Positions 1-10,963 are shown, counted from the stretch's first letter. The stretch is DNA of 53,167 nt from Dimorphilus gyrociliatus (GCA_904063045.1 CAJFCJ010000078.1:1-53167), one strand, 5' to 3'. The notes: generated by a model not told the origin, from the letters alone. Numbers and translations: made by a program.

Positions 1-4
1 TAAA

Positions 5-3000
5 ATGGAGAATAAACTACTCAACTATCATTATACAACTATAAAAGATTGCCTTGAGAATGTTAGTTTGTTTGAAACACATTTAAAATCCAAGAGAATT
101 GTAACAACAGATTCATTAGAGGAGTGTGGGAATTTTGAATCAATTTTTAAAAAGCATATTTGTCATATGAAAACAGGAGATTTAATTGAAATATTACTTA
201 ATATGGACTTGGAAAAATGTTATAAATTAGTTAATTTAATAAAAAATACATGGAATAATTTATTAGAAAAGAGAAAGGAATGTATAATGGAAGAATTTGG
301 AACAATTAAAAAATTTCCATTCCAAAAGTACAATGATACAAGTATTAATTTTAAAAACATTTTAACACCAGTTCAAATTGTTCCATCATCAAAAAATTCA
401 CAAAATAATTGTACTAATTATAATAGTGATATTGATGATGATATTTATCAATGTGTCATTGAAGAGGGTTGTCAGAGAATACTAGTAAGAGGAGATGCTG
501 GTATGGGCAAAACTTTCCATTCGATGAAATTATTATATAACTGGGCAACTAGTGATAATTCGTTGAGAGACTACTTACTTTTAAAAGTCAATCTTGCTGA
601 TATAGAAGATGATGACGATTTAGAAAAAACACTATTTCTAAACAATTTTACAGAAAACACTGGAGTAAATTTACAACTTTTTCAATATTTCTTTACTGAT
701 TATGAAAAGGATTGCAAAGAGAGAAAAAAGATACTTCTTCTTTTAGATGGAGCCGATGAGCTGAAATATGAAAATTCAAAATTTTATTCCATAATAACAA
801 AGATAAATCAAATAAAGTATCCAGTCATTGTTTGGTCAAGACACTGGAAAATGAGATATGTTATAGAAACGTATGATCGGATTTTTGAAATAATTGGCTT
901 TAGTCCATATAATGTCAAATTATATTTTCGAAAATTTTTCAATGAAGAAAATACGCCATCATTAACATATGAAAATATGTCAAATCAACTATTTAAATAT
1001 TTAAATGAAGAGAAAAAAGATATTCTAGAAATATGTCGTTATCCACTTGTTGCAAATTTAATTGCAGGTTTATGGGAGGAAACAAAACACGAAAAGTTGT
1101 CTGATGAATATTCAATTTTTAAGGAAGTTATTAAGATTACTCTCTCAAATAGAGGTATTGAAAAAGGTAGTAACAATTATATTGAAGCCATGAAATATTG
1201 TTCAAAAGTAGCATTTGAAAATTTAGTTTATGATAAAAAAATCAATTCAAATGAAATTTTTGAAAAAACAAATTATTTTGGTGGAATATTAACTCCAGTA
1301 AAAGTAAGAGCTACACTGAATTCTTCTACAAACAAAAATGAATATAAATTCATTCATTTCTCATTTCAAGAATATCTAACAGCAAATTATATCATCAAAG
1401 AATTCCCAAATGAAGTTTTAAATACAGAAACATTAAAATTAATTTTGGATAAAAGTAAAAATTTATATCTTTTAACGAAAGTTTTCTTGTTTATTCAGCA
1501 AAGGAACAGAGAAGTTTTCATTATTCTGGTGAAAATTAATATTAAAATTCTTTCAATTGTTTCTGACACAAATGAACAAATTATTCAACTTTTAAAAGAC
1601 AGGAAACAATCAAGTGAATTATCAGAAATTAAACTGTATTCATTAAATATGGAGATTTCAATGTGGAAACTAATTACTTCATTTTTTAATAATTCAATTA
1701 CAGAAATTGATTTTTTTCATGTTCAAATTGATTTTCTTAAGTTTATTGCCATTTCCAAATCGACTTTAAAAGGAACACTTAAAACGTTAAAAGTTTGTGG
1801 AGGTGTCAAAAATTCCATTTCAGTAGAAATTCTTGAAAAATTATTATATGAAATGGTAAATTTGGTTGAATTAAATATTTCAAATATTCAATTTGAGTAC
1901 AATGAAAAAATGGGAAGTGTTACACTATCATCAGAAAATTTAAAGAAATTAACATTGAAAAATTGTAATATTGAAGTTTTGGGAGAAAATTCAATTGATT
2001 TGCATTGTTCTAATCTTTGTTTTCTTAATTTATCTGGAAATAATTTACAAGGTAAAAAGTTGATGATTCAGCACAATAAAGTGCAATTGATTTTAATTGT
2101 TTTTATTTTGTTCACAGAATCCAGTTTAAAAAGTTTATTTGAAAACATTGAAAATATAATGGAAGATATTCAATATTTAAATCTGTCTAGAATGGAGGAT
2201 AATTCAATTGCTTTTGAATATGTATTTCAACAGTTTTTTAACTTTTCTTTTAATAATTTAAAATCATTAAAAATGAATGATTTTAGATCTACAATCAATT
2301 TAAATTCACTAATTCAATTCTTGAATAATCATAGACAAATTGAAAATCTTGAACTGAAAGGTAATAACATTGAAGAGAATTTGGAAAATTCCTTTTTCAA
2401 TTGTCTGCTATCAATGAAAAATTTGGAAATTTTAAAACTTCCACAAATACATTTTCTACAAGATAAAAATATGGAAATTGATGATGGCTACACTGGAGAA
2501 ACTTTTCTAAATTTAAAGTCATTAGATACTGGTGAAAATTCATTAGAGAATCCAAAAATGTGGAAATATTTTAAAAGAATGTTAAGTAATTCAAGAAAGC
2601 TAGTTGAAGTAAACTTAAATAATTCAAAATTTATTTCAAAGCAATTTCATATAATTTTGGATTTAATAAATTCAATTCCTTCATTAAATTATAGAGAATT
2701 CAAATTTTATTGTAAGAATTGTAATTTAAAGGTGGAGGATATTGAAAAAGTTGCAAAAATATCAATTTTCACACATATTGATCTATCATATTCAACATTT
2801 TTACAACATTCAAACTTTCCAAAGAATATAACTTTTGGAAATATTTTAAAAGAATTATGTCTGGAAGGTTGCTGTTTGGAAAATGAATTTCTTTCAAACT
2901 TTTCTGACTTACTACAAAATTTGTCTCATTTGACAAAACTCAATATATCCTATAATAATTTTGATTCAAATTCAACAAAGAAGTTTCTGTGTAAACTATG

Positions 3001-5011
3001 TGAAGAATCAAATTTAAAAGAATTATATATTCACAATTGTAAATGGAATTTGAAGTATATTATAACATTTTGTGAAATAATTGGAAAAATTAGCAAACTA
3101 CAAGTATTGAACTCACCATTTTTCTCAAATATAAACAATATAAATACTTTAAATGTAAAGGAAATTTTCAATTCAAATAATTTTAATTTACATTTTATTG
3201 AAATGATAATGAAAGATTTTAAAGATATTTTGAAAATGAAATATTTACATTTGGATGGAAATTTAAATTTGAATTCTGATGTGTTTTTACACATTCTTAA
3301 ACAAACTGGAAAAAATTGTTTGGAGACAATAATACTTCAAAAAAAGTTGAGAAATGATGAATTGAATATATTAAATACAATAATTCGAAATCAAAAATCT
3401 TTAATTAGTATAAAGCTTTGTCAACAAATGCCAAACATTTCATTTACAGAAACTTTTAAAGCGATTGAAATAATGAAAGCTTCCAAGTTACAATGTTTGG
3501 ATTTTACTAATTGTAATCTAAATAGTGAAACTGCTAATCTAATTCCTAAAATAATTGAGAAACATAGACAAATTACTTCATTATATCTTCATTACAACAA
3601 AATAGAATCAACTATTGGTAAAAAAATATTTGATACTATAAAGACTTTTTGTGAAAATTTGAAAATAATCGCTTTTGATGATTGTGAAATTGATTCAAAA
3701 GTTGGTAATATAATTGGTGAAGCAATTGGGCAGCAAAAGGAACTTGAACAACTTCTTTTGAATGGAAACAAAATAGGATCAAATGTTAGTCAACAAATTT
3801 TTAAAATGATTAAACAAAATTGTTTTAAATTGTCTGCTATTAATTTTGACAATTGTGAAATTACATGTAATGTTGGAAATATTGGTGATGCATTTGAGAA
3901 TTTGACCAGTCTAACAACTCTGACAATGCAGAATAATAATTTAGGATCAAAAGTTGGTGGAAATATATTCAAAAATATTCAAAAAAAATGTGTTAATTTA
4001 ATACACCTATGTTTTGATAATTGCAAATTTGACCAAGAAATGGGAGATGTTCTTGGTAATACTATTGCTAAACAAAAAAATTTAAATGCACTAGCCCTGT
4101 CAAATAACCAATTAGGATCAAAAGTTGGTAGAAATATATTTAAAAATATTCAAAATAAATGTTTCAATTTAATACACCTATGTTTTGATAATTGCAAATT
4201 TGACCAAGAAATTGGAGATGTTGTTGGTTTTGCTATTGCTAATCAAAAAAAATTAAATACACTAGTCCTGTCAAATAACCAATTAGGATCAAAAGTTGGT
4301 AAACATATTTTTGAAAATATAAAAAATAATTGTTTCAATTTATGCACACTGGCTTTTGATAATTGTAACTTGACTGAGTATGTTGGAAATGAAGTTGGAG
4401 ATGCTATAGGAAAACAGAAAAACATATCATTGTTAACTATGCAGATGAACAATTTAGGTTCAAGTGTTGGTAAATGTATTTTTGAAAACATTAGCCAGAA
4501 TTGCAGAAATTTAACAAGAATATCATTTGGTAATTGTGGATTTAATTCTAACATCACTAATATTATTGGTGAAGCAATTGGTAAACAAAAAAGTCTACAA
4601 TATCTTTATTTACAAAACAACAATTTAGGAACAGAATGCTGCAGAAATATATTTCAAAATATTTATCAAAATTGTTCAAATTTAAAACATATAAATTTGG
4701 GTAATTGTGGATTTGATTTTGAAATTGGTAATATTATTGGAGATGCAATTGGTAAACAAAAAGGAGTAGAATCATTAGTTTTCGATAATAATAATTTAGG
4801 AACAGAAATTGGTAGATATATTTTTGAACAAATTTTAAACAATAACTGCACTTCTTTAATTAATATTACGATGTGTAATTGTGAAATAAGTGATGTAATT
4901 AGGCCAATTGTTGCTGAGGTAATGGAAAGACAAAAATACCTTAAATTTTGTGCACTACAGAAAGTTCCTGTGGAACAATGCAAAGAATTTTTTAACTATG
5001 TAGAGTTCTAA
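5..5011 (+). CDS. NLR-type receptor: CARD-like N-terminus, NACHT ATPase, long LRR array
   Basis: A 1668-residue reading frame. Residues 1-90 form a helical block that looks CARD-like (weak call). The NACHT domain shows Walker A GDAGMGKT at 163-170 and Walker B LLLLDGADEL near 244-253. The NLR-typical motif FIHFSFQEYLTA lies at 449-460. From about 590 to the end come ribonuclease-inhibitor-type LRRs. Between about 1220 and 1640 these settle into a regular double unit of about 57 residues (LxLxNNxLG...VG..IF..I...C.NL...FDNC). NLRs are cytosolic sensors that oligomerise on ATP binding; ligand and partners cannot be read here. A 66-base GT...TTCACAG segment at 2052-2117 has no stop and keeps frame, and it interrupts an LRR with a hydrophobic stretch. 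It is most likely an intron, giving 1646 residues after splicing. Upstream sequence is outside the window, so an earlier exon is possible. Confidence 0.9.
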   Translation: MENKLLNYHYTTIKDCLENVSLFETHLKSKRIVTTDSLEECGNFESIFKKHICHMKTGDLIEILLNMDLEKCYKLVNLIKNTWNNLLEKRKECIMEEFGTIKKFPFQKYNDTSINFKNILTPVQIVPSSKNSQNNCTNYNSDIDDDIYQCVIEEGCQRILVRGDAGMGKTFHSMKLLYNWATSDNSLRDYLLLKVNLADIEDDDDLEKTLFLNNFTENTGVNLQLFQYFFTDYEKDCKERKKILLLLDGADELKYENSKFYSIITKINQIKYPVIVWSRHWKMRYVIETYDRIFEIIGFSPYNVKLYFRKFFNEENTPSLTYENMSNQLFKYLNEEKKDILEICRYPLVANLIAGLWEETKHEKLSDEYSIFKEVIKITLSNRGIEKGSNNYIEAMKYCSKVAFENLVYDKKINSNEIFEKTNYFGGILTPVKVRATLNSSTNKNEYKFIHFSFQEYLTANYIIKEFPNEVLNTETLKLILDKSKNLYLLTKVFLFIQQRNREVFIILVKINIKILSIVSDTNEQIIQLLKDRKQSSELSEIKLYSLNMEISMWKLITSFFNNSITEIDFFHVQIDFLKFIAISKSTLKGTLKTLKVCGGVKNSISVEILEKLLYEMVNLVELNISNIQFEYNEKMGSVTLSSENLKKLTLKNCNIEVLGENSIDLHCSNLCFLNLSGNNLQGKKLMIQHNKVQLILIVFILFTESSLKSLFENIENIMEDIQYLNLSRMEDNSIAFEYVFQQFFNFSFNNLKSLKMNDFRSTINLNSLIQFLNNHRQIENLELKGNNIEENLENSFFNCLLSMKNLEILKLPQIHFLQDKNMEIDDGYTGETFLNLKSLDTGENSLENPKMWKYFKRMLSNSRKLVEVNLNNSKFISKQFHIILDLINSIPSLNYREFKFYCKNCNLKVEDIEKVAKISIFTHIDLSYSTFLQHSNFPKNITFGNILKELCLEGCCLENEFLSNFSDLLQNLSHLTKLNISYNNFDSNSTKKFLCKLCEESNLKELYIHNCKWNLKYIITFCEIIGKISKLQVLNSPFFSNINNINTLNVKEIFNSNNFNLHFIEMIMKDFKDILKMKYLHLDGNLNLNSDVFLHILKQTGKNCLETIILQKKLRNDELNILNTIIRNQKSLISIKLCQQMPNISFTETFKAIEIMKASKLQCLDFTNCNLNSETANLIPKIIEKHRQITSLYLHYNKIESTIGKKIFDTIKTFCENLKIIAFDDCEIDSKVGNIIGEAIGQQKELEQLLLNGNKIGSNVSQQIFKMIKQNCFKLSAINFDNCEITCNVGNIGDAFENLTSLTTLTMQNNNLGSKVGGNIFKNIQKKCVNLIHLCFDNCKFDQEMGDVLGNTIAKQKNLNALALSNNQLGSKVGRNIFKNIQNKCFNLIHLCFDNCKFDQEIGDVVGFAIANQKKLNTLVLSNNQLGSKVGKHIFENIKNNCFNLCTLAFDNCNLTEYVGNEVGDAIGKQKNISLLTMQMNNLGSSVGKCIFENISQNCRNLTRISFGNCGFNSNITNIIGEAIGKQKSLQYLYLQNNNLGTECCRNIFQNIYQNCSNLKHINLGNCGFDFEIGNIIGDAIGKQKGVESLVFDNNNLGTEIGRYIFEQILNNNCTSLINITMCNCEISDVIRPIVAEVMERQKYLKFCALQKVPVEQCKEFFNYVEF
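2052..2117 (+). other. Probable in-frame 66-nt intron inside the NLR gene
   Basis: The segment begins GTAAAA and ends with a T-rich tract and TTCACAG. Its length is a multiple of three and it contains no stop, so it is hidden in the open frame. Translated, it gives 22 residues with a hydrophobic run that does not fit the LRR before or after it. Splicing regenerates the same glutamate codon at the junction (phase 1). Confidence 0.75.
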
Positions 5012-5078
5012 CATACCTAAATAAATTAGACATAAATATCTTTATAGATATGTTATTTAAACTTTAGAACTTTGAAAA

Positions 5079-5540
5079 GTCTAGAACTTTAAGGAGACCT
5101 TTATTTCATAGGAAATAGATTCTTTGGCCATAACAGATGGTGCCACTATGAAATTAACAAAGGAACAAACAATATAGAAAAAATGCATGTCAAACTTGTT
5201 GCATCTTATTCAAAAACAGATGCGGGAGAGGCAGGCTTGTTTTTGTAGTGCTATATGTTAGCCATAATTGATTAAATAGTTTTCGTGTTTTTGTTATATG
5301 TGCATTATGAGACCGTTACATTTCAACTTCGTAAGTCCTTTTTACCAAGTGAACCCAAGCTTTGGAAAATGTATAAAAGGGAATACATTTCCCCAGTTTG
5401 GCAGTTCAGTTCTATAACTGTCAGATTGTTGTTTAAAATTGCTTATTTAGAACTAGAAACTCATTTACTCAATACATATTCTTTAAATGAAAAATACTGG
5501 CATTTTGTTGATTAATTTCTACCGAAATTGCATTTATTAA
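5079..5540 (+). repeat. Dispersed LTR-like repeat, copy 1 (TATA box plus initiator)
   Basis: About 460 bases closely resembling 31985-32445 on the same strand. A shorter relative lies at about 15630-15830 on the opposite strand, and a fragment at about 43165-43212. The copy has TATAAAAG at 5372-5379 and TCAGTTC at 5406-5412, 34 bases downstream, which is normal RNA polymerase II TATA-to-initiator spacing. That arrangement resembles a solo LTR of a retroelement. No gag or pol remains were seen beside it. Exact ends and target duplications could not be set. Confidence 0.6.
5372..5412 (+). promoter_or_regulatory. TATA box and initiator-like element in the LTR-like repeat
   Basis: TATAAAAG is followed 34 bases later by TCAGTTC. 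The same two motifs with the same spacing occur at 32280-32320 in the second copy, where the sequence between them has diverged slightly. Conserved spacing supports a functional promoter in the ancestral repeat. Confidence 0.5.
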
Positions 5541-5725
5541 TATGAGATGAGATAAGCTGTATTTTAAAAATATTCCAGTTGAAGAATACAATTTTTTTTC
5601 AGTCTGTCTTCGTAAGAATCAATTCCATTGTGGGGGGATGCCTCGACCTTTCTCTGAAGTGTGACTTGAGATCTCATTGAAAGGATGATTTAGATGAAGA
5701 GAGAACTTGTCATAAATTCAATTCA

Positions 5726-6115
5726 ATGTCTACAAATTGTTTGCAAATTATTACAAAGAGCAATGATAAGAAATACGATGTAGAATATAGTTCTATGGAA
5801 CGATTACAAACAAAAGTTCTCTATACGTTCAACAGTTTAGAAAATTACTCAAGAGAATTAAGATGTGGGAAGGGTTTTACCAGTGCACAGATTATTTTTA
5901 TTGTATATCAATTGAGCAGATTTGTGATAAAAATATTCCACATTGCACATTAGCTGATGATGAAATGAATTGTTGTACGAGAGAGAAACATAGATATGAA
6001 AGAGATAGAAAAGTCTGACTTTTAGATATATTTTCCATTGCAGATAATTTCCAACCAAAAGGCTATTTCAAATGCAAGGATGAGTTATATTACATCAATA
6101 CTAATAAAATTAAAT
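5726..6115 (+). pseudogene. LDL-receptor class A domain remnant
   Basis: The frame starting at 5726 reads to about 5875, ending with RELRCGKGF. The reading then continues one base out of frame as QCTDYFYCISIEQICD and later ADDEMNCC, which together have the cysteine and acidic pattern of an LDLa domain. A second segment after a possible intron (about 6027-6046) begins with GYFKCKDELYYI, the start of another LDLa-like unit, and stops at 6115. LDLa modules are calcium-binding extracellular domains of receptors. The frameshift in the run of T near 5878 and the lack of a clear start or membrane segment suggest a decayed gene, or a base error in a real one. Confidence 0.5.
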
Positions 6116-6262
6116 AAATAGTAAAAACTGCTCTACATTTGTTTGTCATTTGGAGATTTATTAACTGGTATATATGTAATCCTATTGGGAATAGTGGATT
6201 CCTTGTACAGAGGGAATTGTATATAAAAAGATCACTTTCGGAGACACAGCATACACTGCAAA

Positions 6263-6448
6263 ATGATGGGAATATTGATCATTTTTTCAATAATATTTTC
6301 AAATTTTAGCTTGCTTCTAATTGCAATTATCATATTAAAGCCATTTGATGTTCCTAAAACTAGGCTTAAATTGTATACAAATTTTGTCTTATTCATTTTC
6401 TGTTTAGCAATATCAACCATCCCACTTTTCCTTTATGATGTAAAATAA
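6263..6448 (+). CDS. Small hypothetical two-segment membrane protein
   Basis: A 61-residue frame, almost all hydrophobic, with two likely membrane segments (about 3-25 and 42-58) separated by a short basic loop. TATATAAAAAG lies at about 6219-6229, roughly 40 bases upstream of the ATG, so this could be a small transcribed gene. It could equally be a signal-peptide exon of a lost gene or chance in AT-rich DNA. I do not recognise a family. Confidence 0.25.
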   Translation: MMGILIIFSIIFSNFSLLLIAIIILKPFDVPKTRLKLYTNFVLFIFCLAISTIPLFLYDVK

Positions 6449-7413
6449 AGTACCTTTAGGAGAGATGTTGTATCTGAAAAATGCTAGTAAACCACTAAGT
6501 TGTTGAAGATTCAGATTTAACCCCTTAGCAAATAAAAACTTTCTTCTCAATGTTCGCTGATAATTGTACTTGTTTATTTGTCTGTTTTCACTTTGTCTCC
6601 TGACTTTTTAAAAAAGTTTTCTTATGTTATCGTATTTTTAGAAGTTTTTGTGGAGAAATTTCAGTGCTTTCTCATGTCTTTAATTTAATTAATAGTTAAT
6701 GGATTGTGTAACATTTTTATAACCTCCTGAAAGATGTGGAATTATTAGAAAGATTATCAGGGGCATTTACCAATATAACATTATTGGAAGGGGTCGAGAA
6801 AAATCGTCCCTGGGAAAAAACAGTATGATATTCTTTGTATTGAATGGTTTCTTGAATATTACAAGATTATACAATTTTTCAAGAATCTTTCTCTCCTGGT
6901 CAATTATTTTATTATTAATTCCAATATACTAGGCAAAAGAAGAAGGTAGGACTTTTGAAACAAGTGTTGGCATTACTCTTTCTTTCAGCTGAAGCAATTT
7001 TAAACAGTTTCTACTTACTAAAAGATAAGGCTTTTGTGAGAAATTTTTGGATTTTTTTCAATACATCGAAAGTACTTGAATTAAGAATTCAATTTATACA
7101 CCAGATTATTGAGAAGTATTGCATTTGCTGTCCTCGTGCAGAAGATTAGGTTAGCCTATACAAAAAAGGTTTAGTGCCTTAACATACTTTGTTAGTATTC
7201 TAGTAACTTTAAAACTTTATATAACACTGTTAGCTTTTTACAGTTTTAATACATTTTCATAAACATAGATTTATTATATTTTCATTATATTACCATTAGT
7301 TTCCAATTACCCTTGAAATATCTTTTCCCACACCTGCAACGTTTTTTCTCATACCTTTATTGGAATTGTAAACAACAGCAAGTGACAAAATAAATATTTC
7401 ACAAACCATTTCC
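6449..7413. other. Interval without a recognisable gene
   Basis: AT-rich sequence with only short frames, including one at 6955-7149 that shows no domain pattern. Near 6790, GGGGTCGAGAAAAATCGTCC resembles one end of the MITE family found at 9995, but no matching right end is visible nearby. Confidence 0.4.
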
Positions 7414-9518
7414 CTAAGGATTTACATAGCATACATCAACAGGTGATAAGAGTGGGTCATTTACTGTTATCCTATAATAAAACCTTGAAATGACGTCATG
7501 TTGTCTTTCGCAGACAAAAATAAATCTGTGATAACCATTTTGACTAATTGCAGAAGTTTTCATTGAACAGAATCCATTCGATTCGTCTTTGTTTACATTT
7601 TCATAAAATATTTGAATATTTTGCATATTTTGAATATTTTGATCAAATTTAAAAACAATTTCCGGTTGAATATCATTAGAATGATAAGTTAGACCATTCA
7701 AGTTGAAAGTTTCAATTATTGTTGTTGAAGACAATAATGTCATACATGTCATTAATGATTTATCATTTAAATATTCATTTTCCTCTGCAATGCAAGACTT
7801 ATTTCTATGAATGAGAATCTTTTTTCCATCTGTCCAACAAAACAGACAAAATTTGTATAAATATACAAATACTCAACAAGAAAATATCTTCATTTCAATT
7901 AAATTTATTATAAGCCTACCTAGATCGTTGAATTTTAAATTATGGTTAAAATTCATTTCAGCATTCTTCCATAATATTTGTGAGAGCTTATTAATTTTGA
8001 ATTGAGTACTTATCAGTCTATTCACATTATAAATTAGACCTCTACCAAATTTAACAATATCGTTTGACGTTGATATCCAAAACCTATTCCATTCATTGCA
8101 TTTAATATTTTGTCTCACAGCTGAATCAGTAATTTCCATTGCAGGATCAAAGGTTATAAGACGACTTTTTGCAATATTTGATATAAAAATACTCATTATT
8201 GCATTATCGCCCAAATACAATGAAATGTATATTTCTCCACAAGAATTTTCTATGCTCTGTATTCCGTATAAGCTGAAACTGAATGCTTTGAAATTGTCAT
8301 AAAGCTGAGGCGGAAGTTGATAGGCAAAACTGGAATTGCCCTCAAGAAAGTATACTCTTTCAGCTAAAATTTAAACATAAACATTAGTGGTGTGTGTTAT
8401 TCAAGTTTGTAATAATGTAATATAGACTTTTGACAAACACTTGAATCTGGGCGAATCCAACATTGCCACTACCAACTTTTTCTCTCACTTTAAGACGAAA
8501 CCCCGTTTCGATAAATTCATTTAAATATTTAAAACATTGTTGAAGAGGAGTTTGCTTTAAATGTAAATATTTAAAAAAACCAGAAGTTCATTCCACCTTG
8601 ACTTTTGTAATATATTTGGCAATGTACTGCCTGCTAGTGAGGCAATAGATTGTTGGTTTGCCATATATTCCAAAGTTAACTATAATAAATTGTCCAATAC
8701 AAGAAGCTCCACTACAAAAAGCAGACCACTCCTGATTCTTTACTGTCTGGCTACTTATAAAATCCAATGCTAATGAACACTTCCAAATATTGCTTAGTGT
8801 GGACTTAGCTGAACAAGTAGCTCCATTACCTTTGAAACTTACATCTGTAAAATATTGAGTACTATCCTCATCTTTAGCAACATTACCTGTAAAAGAAAAT
8901 TTTGAATTGTAATGGCCTAGTTTAAAAACAATAACGAACTGTCATTAGCATAAATAATGATTGAACTGAAGCCAGAGTCCTTATTAATCTGTTTATGAAT
9001 TGGAGAGAAACCTATGCTATCTATTTCTTTACCAAAATTGAATTTAGGAAGGAAACATTGAATTGCAATTTCAGTATTGAGTGTCATTGTATAAGATTGA
9101 TGGCCATTGTAAGTAATTTTAACGGCTTTTGCCTTGTTCGATACAGTAAGAAATGTTTGAGAGAGACAAAATTCAGTGATATTGTAAACTTTTTTGAAAT
9201 TTATTGTAACATATTGAGATTGGCAATTTGGTTCACAATTTGTTTGCCAAATATCCATATTAATCCAATAAGGAGAAAGTAGATTTTCACATTTATAATT
9301 GTACTTGCTATTTGATGGTTTTACTGAAGAACTATAGCAGGTAGAGTTGACACTCTTATCAGCAATGTTAATCAATCTTCCTTCTAAATTCAACATAATT
9401 AGACAATTAATAAATAGAATAATATTCTTATAACAAACAAGAGTCAATTACCAGTTTTTGCATGTTTTAAAGAAAGTAATAATAGAAATACAACCCTAAT
9501 TGTATAGATGATATTCAT
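7414..9518 (-). CDS. Secreted protein with two discoidin-like domains and a FAMeT-type domain
   Basis: I read exons, on the minus strand, as 9518-9452, 9383-8940, 8886-8428, 8363-7920 and 7829-7414. All phases agree, giving 609 codons plus the stop. Exon 1 encodes a signal peptide (about 20 residues, FLLLLSL core). Exon 2 and exon 3 each carry a discoidin/F5-8C-like module with paired cysteines and a W..C pattern. Exon 4 carries a domain like the farnesoic acid O-methyltransferase family (Methyltransf_FA), recognised from the RFWISTSNDIVKFGRG stretch. The last exon is unrecognised. The protein is probably extracellular. Codon 270 (8590-8588) is an in-frame TGA. It may lie in a 42-base intron (8596-8555, GT...AG, frame-keeping) or mark a recent loss of function. 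Confidence 0.7.
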
Positions 9519-9985
9519 ATCTGAGAGAGAAGAGGGGAGAAATGTTAAATACATTATATTCAAAAAGTTTTTATAATGTGGAAAGTGATTGATGTATATT
9601 TTAAGACAGTGAAAAGTTTTCACAAGATTAACATATATTACTAATCATGTCCAACTTGAAATATTAATCTACAGCATAAAGAGCTTTAAAGACTCTTCTT
9701 AAATCGACCTTTACAGCTTACAGCTAAATGTGAAAAATCTGTCCAAAAAACAATCCTAAATCTTTTGCTAATTTTACTTATTTGTAGGTTTTTTTTCACA
9801 CTTGTAAACAAGTCTCTTACTGAATAATTTCTTTTTCTATCAATTTTTTATTATAGTAAAATAAAAGTTTCTGTTTGCTGCATAAATTAGAATTCTACAT
9901 AAAAGACTTTCCTGTTACATACTGTAGCATAATTATTTCAATATGCAACAAAAGAGTACAAGAATAACCTCAGTATTTAGGAATA
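9519..9985. other. Interval without a recognisable gene
   Basis: Upstream side of the minus-strand discoidin-like gene. It is AT-rich with T-rich runs. No clear TATA box or coding pattern was seen. Confidence 0.4.
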
Positions 9986-10210
9986 GTAATGAATGGGGCC
10001 GACAGAAAACGTCCCCAAATGAGATTTTTGAAAGCAACATTTCGGATTGAAAAATGGTTAGGAGGGGTAAAGTAGCTTTTGATTTATAGTTAGGGGGGTT
10101 CCATCTAAGGGTTAGGAGCAATCAAAAAGGTTAAGGAGAGACAAGGGCTAGGTTAGGGTTAGGGTTAAATCATGAATTTGGGGGCGTTTTCTGTCGTATC
10201 CGTAATGAAT
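9986..10210 (+). mobile_element. MITE with 9-bp target duplication, copy 1
   Basis: Element 9995-10201 (207 bp) is flanked by perfect 9-bp direct repeats GTAATGAAT. The ends form a terminal inverted repeat with the core CGACAGAAAACG. The interior holds GGTTAGGGTTAGGGTT, which resembles two to three telomere units. A 9-bp target duplication is the mark of Mutator-like (MULE) transposition. No coding capacity. Confidence 0.9.
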
Positions 10211-10615
10211 TAATCAATTCAAATTTTGTTTGTAGTGGTAGGGAAGATTGTGCTAGAGAAATTGATAAAAAAGTCTGTAATATGCCTATCATTATCAAAG
10301 ACAAAATAATCAATGATATGAACTATTTGAATGGCTAATTAAATGAGTAATGTATTGACAAAATAGACCATTTTGAATATATTTCCAACTTGATTGATTA
10401 TCAATTGTCTTAATGGATTAGATGAATTCTTTTCCAATAATTCAAACCAGCCAATGAAATGCAGTTATAAACACTGCCAGAATAATGGGAAAATAATAAA
10501 TAATAAATTACAAAATTTCTATTATTATGGTTGTATTTTAAATATTCAAAATTGTAATTGGAAAGTAAAAAATAATTGGTTCCGTTTTAACCTAATTGAA
10601 AACGGAGAGGAATTA
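10211..10615 (+). other. Interval with an unassigned short frame
   Basis: Contains a 76-residue frame at 10394-10624 with several cysteines and asparagine-rich content, but no domain I can name. It runs into the repeat element that starts at 10616, so it is more likely chance or debris than a gene. Confidence 0.3.
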
Positions 10616-10849
10616 CAGTGGTGAAAGAAATTTTTCATTCGATGGACTGTTTTTTTGTAAGGGCTATGTTGAAGGGTAATCAATGGCCTCGTTTTGACTA
10701 AAATGTAGGAAATTTTGTCTAGTTTTGTGAGTAGTTTTCAGATACTCTCTACCTCTCCTAGTTTACAAATTATTTACATATTTTTGTCAGTATGTATAAT
10801 TCCATACGGAAATTTTTTGGAAAAGGCAAGCAAATTTTCCATACGCCCC
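10616..10849 (+). mobile_element. Short element matching both ends of the 33-35.7 kb element
   Basis: The left 65 bases match 33080-33140 (CAGTGGTGAAAG onward) and the right 150 bases match 35605-35752. Between them lie only about 30 unrelated bases, where the other copy holds a whole MULE transposase gene. It is either an internally deleted derivative of that element or an empty MITE into which the MULE jumped elsewhere. The ends form an imperfect inverted repeat of about 20 bp. Confidence 0.7.
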
Positions 10850-10963
10850 ATATAAAATACGATTTATAAAAGCCACAATAGATTTTTTTAACTATTTGCT
10901 GTGAAATGCCAATTGCTTCAGTTTATGTTTGATAATTCTATCTCACAAGTACAAATCTCTTTA

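Noticed and set aside
8580-8600. Alternative genetic code with TGA as an amino acid
   Set aside because: Other broken frames here treat TGA as a lesion in clearly decayed copies, and a short intron or mutation explains this single case.
8917-9447. Taking the ATG at 9447 as the start of the discoidin-like gene
   Set aside because: The first 20 or so residues read through an intron. A GT-AG pair links a signal-peptide exon at 9518-9452 to 9383 in phase.
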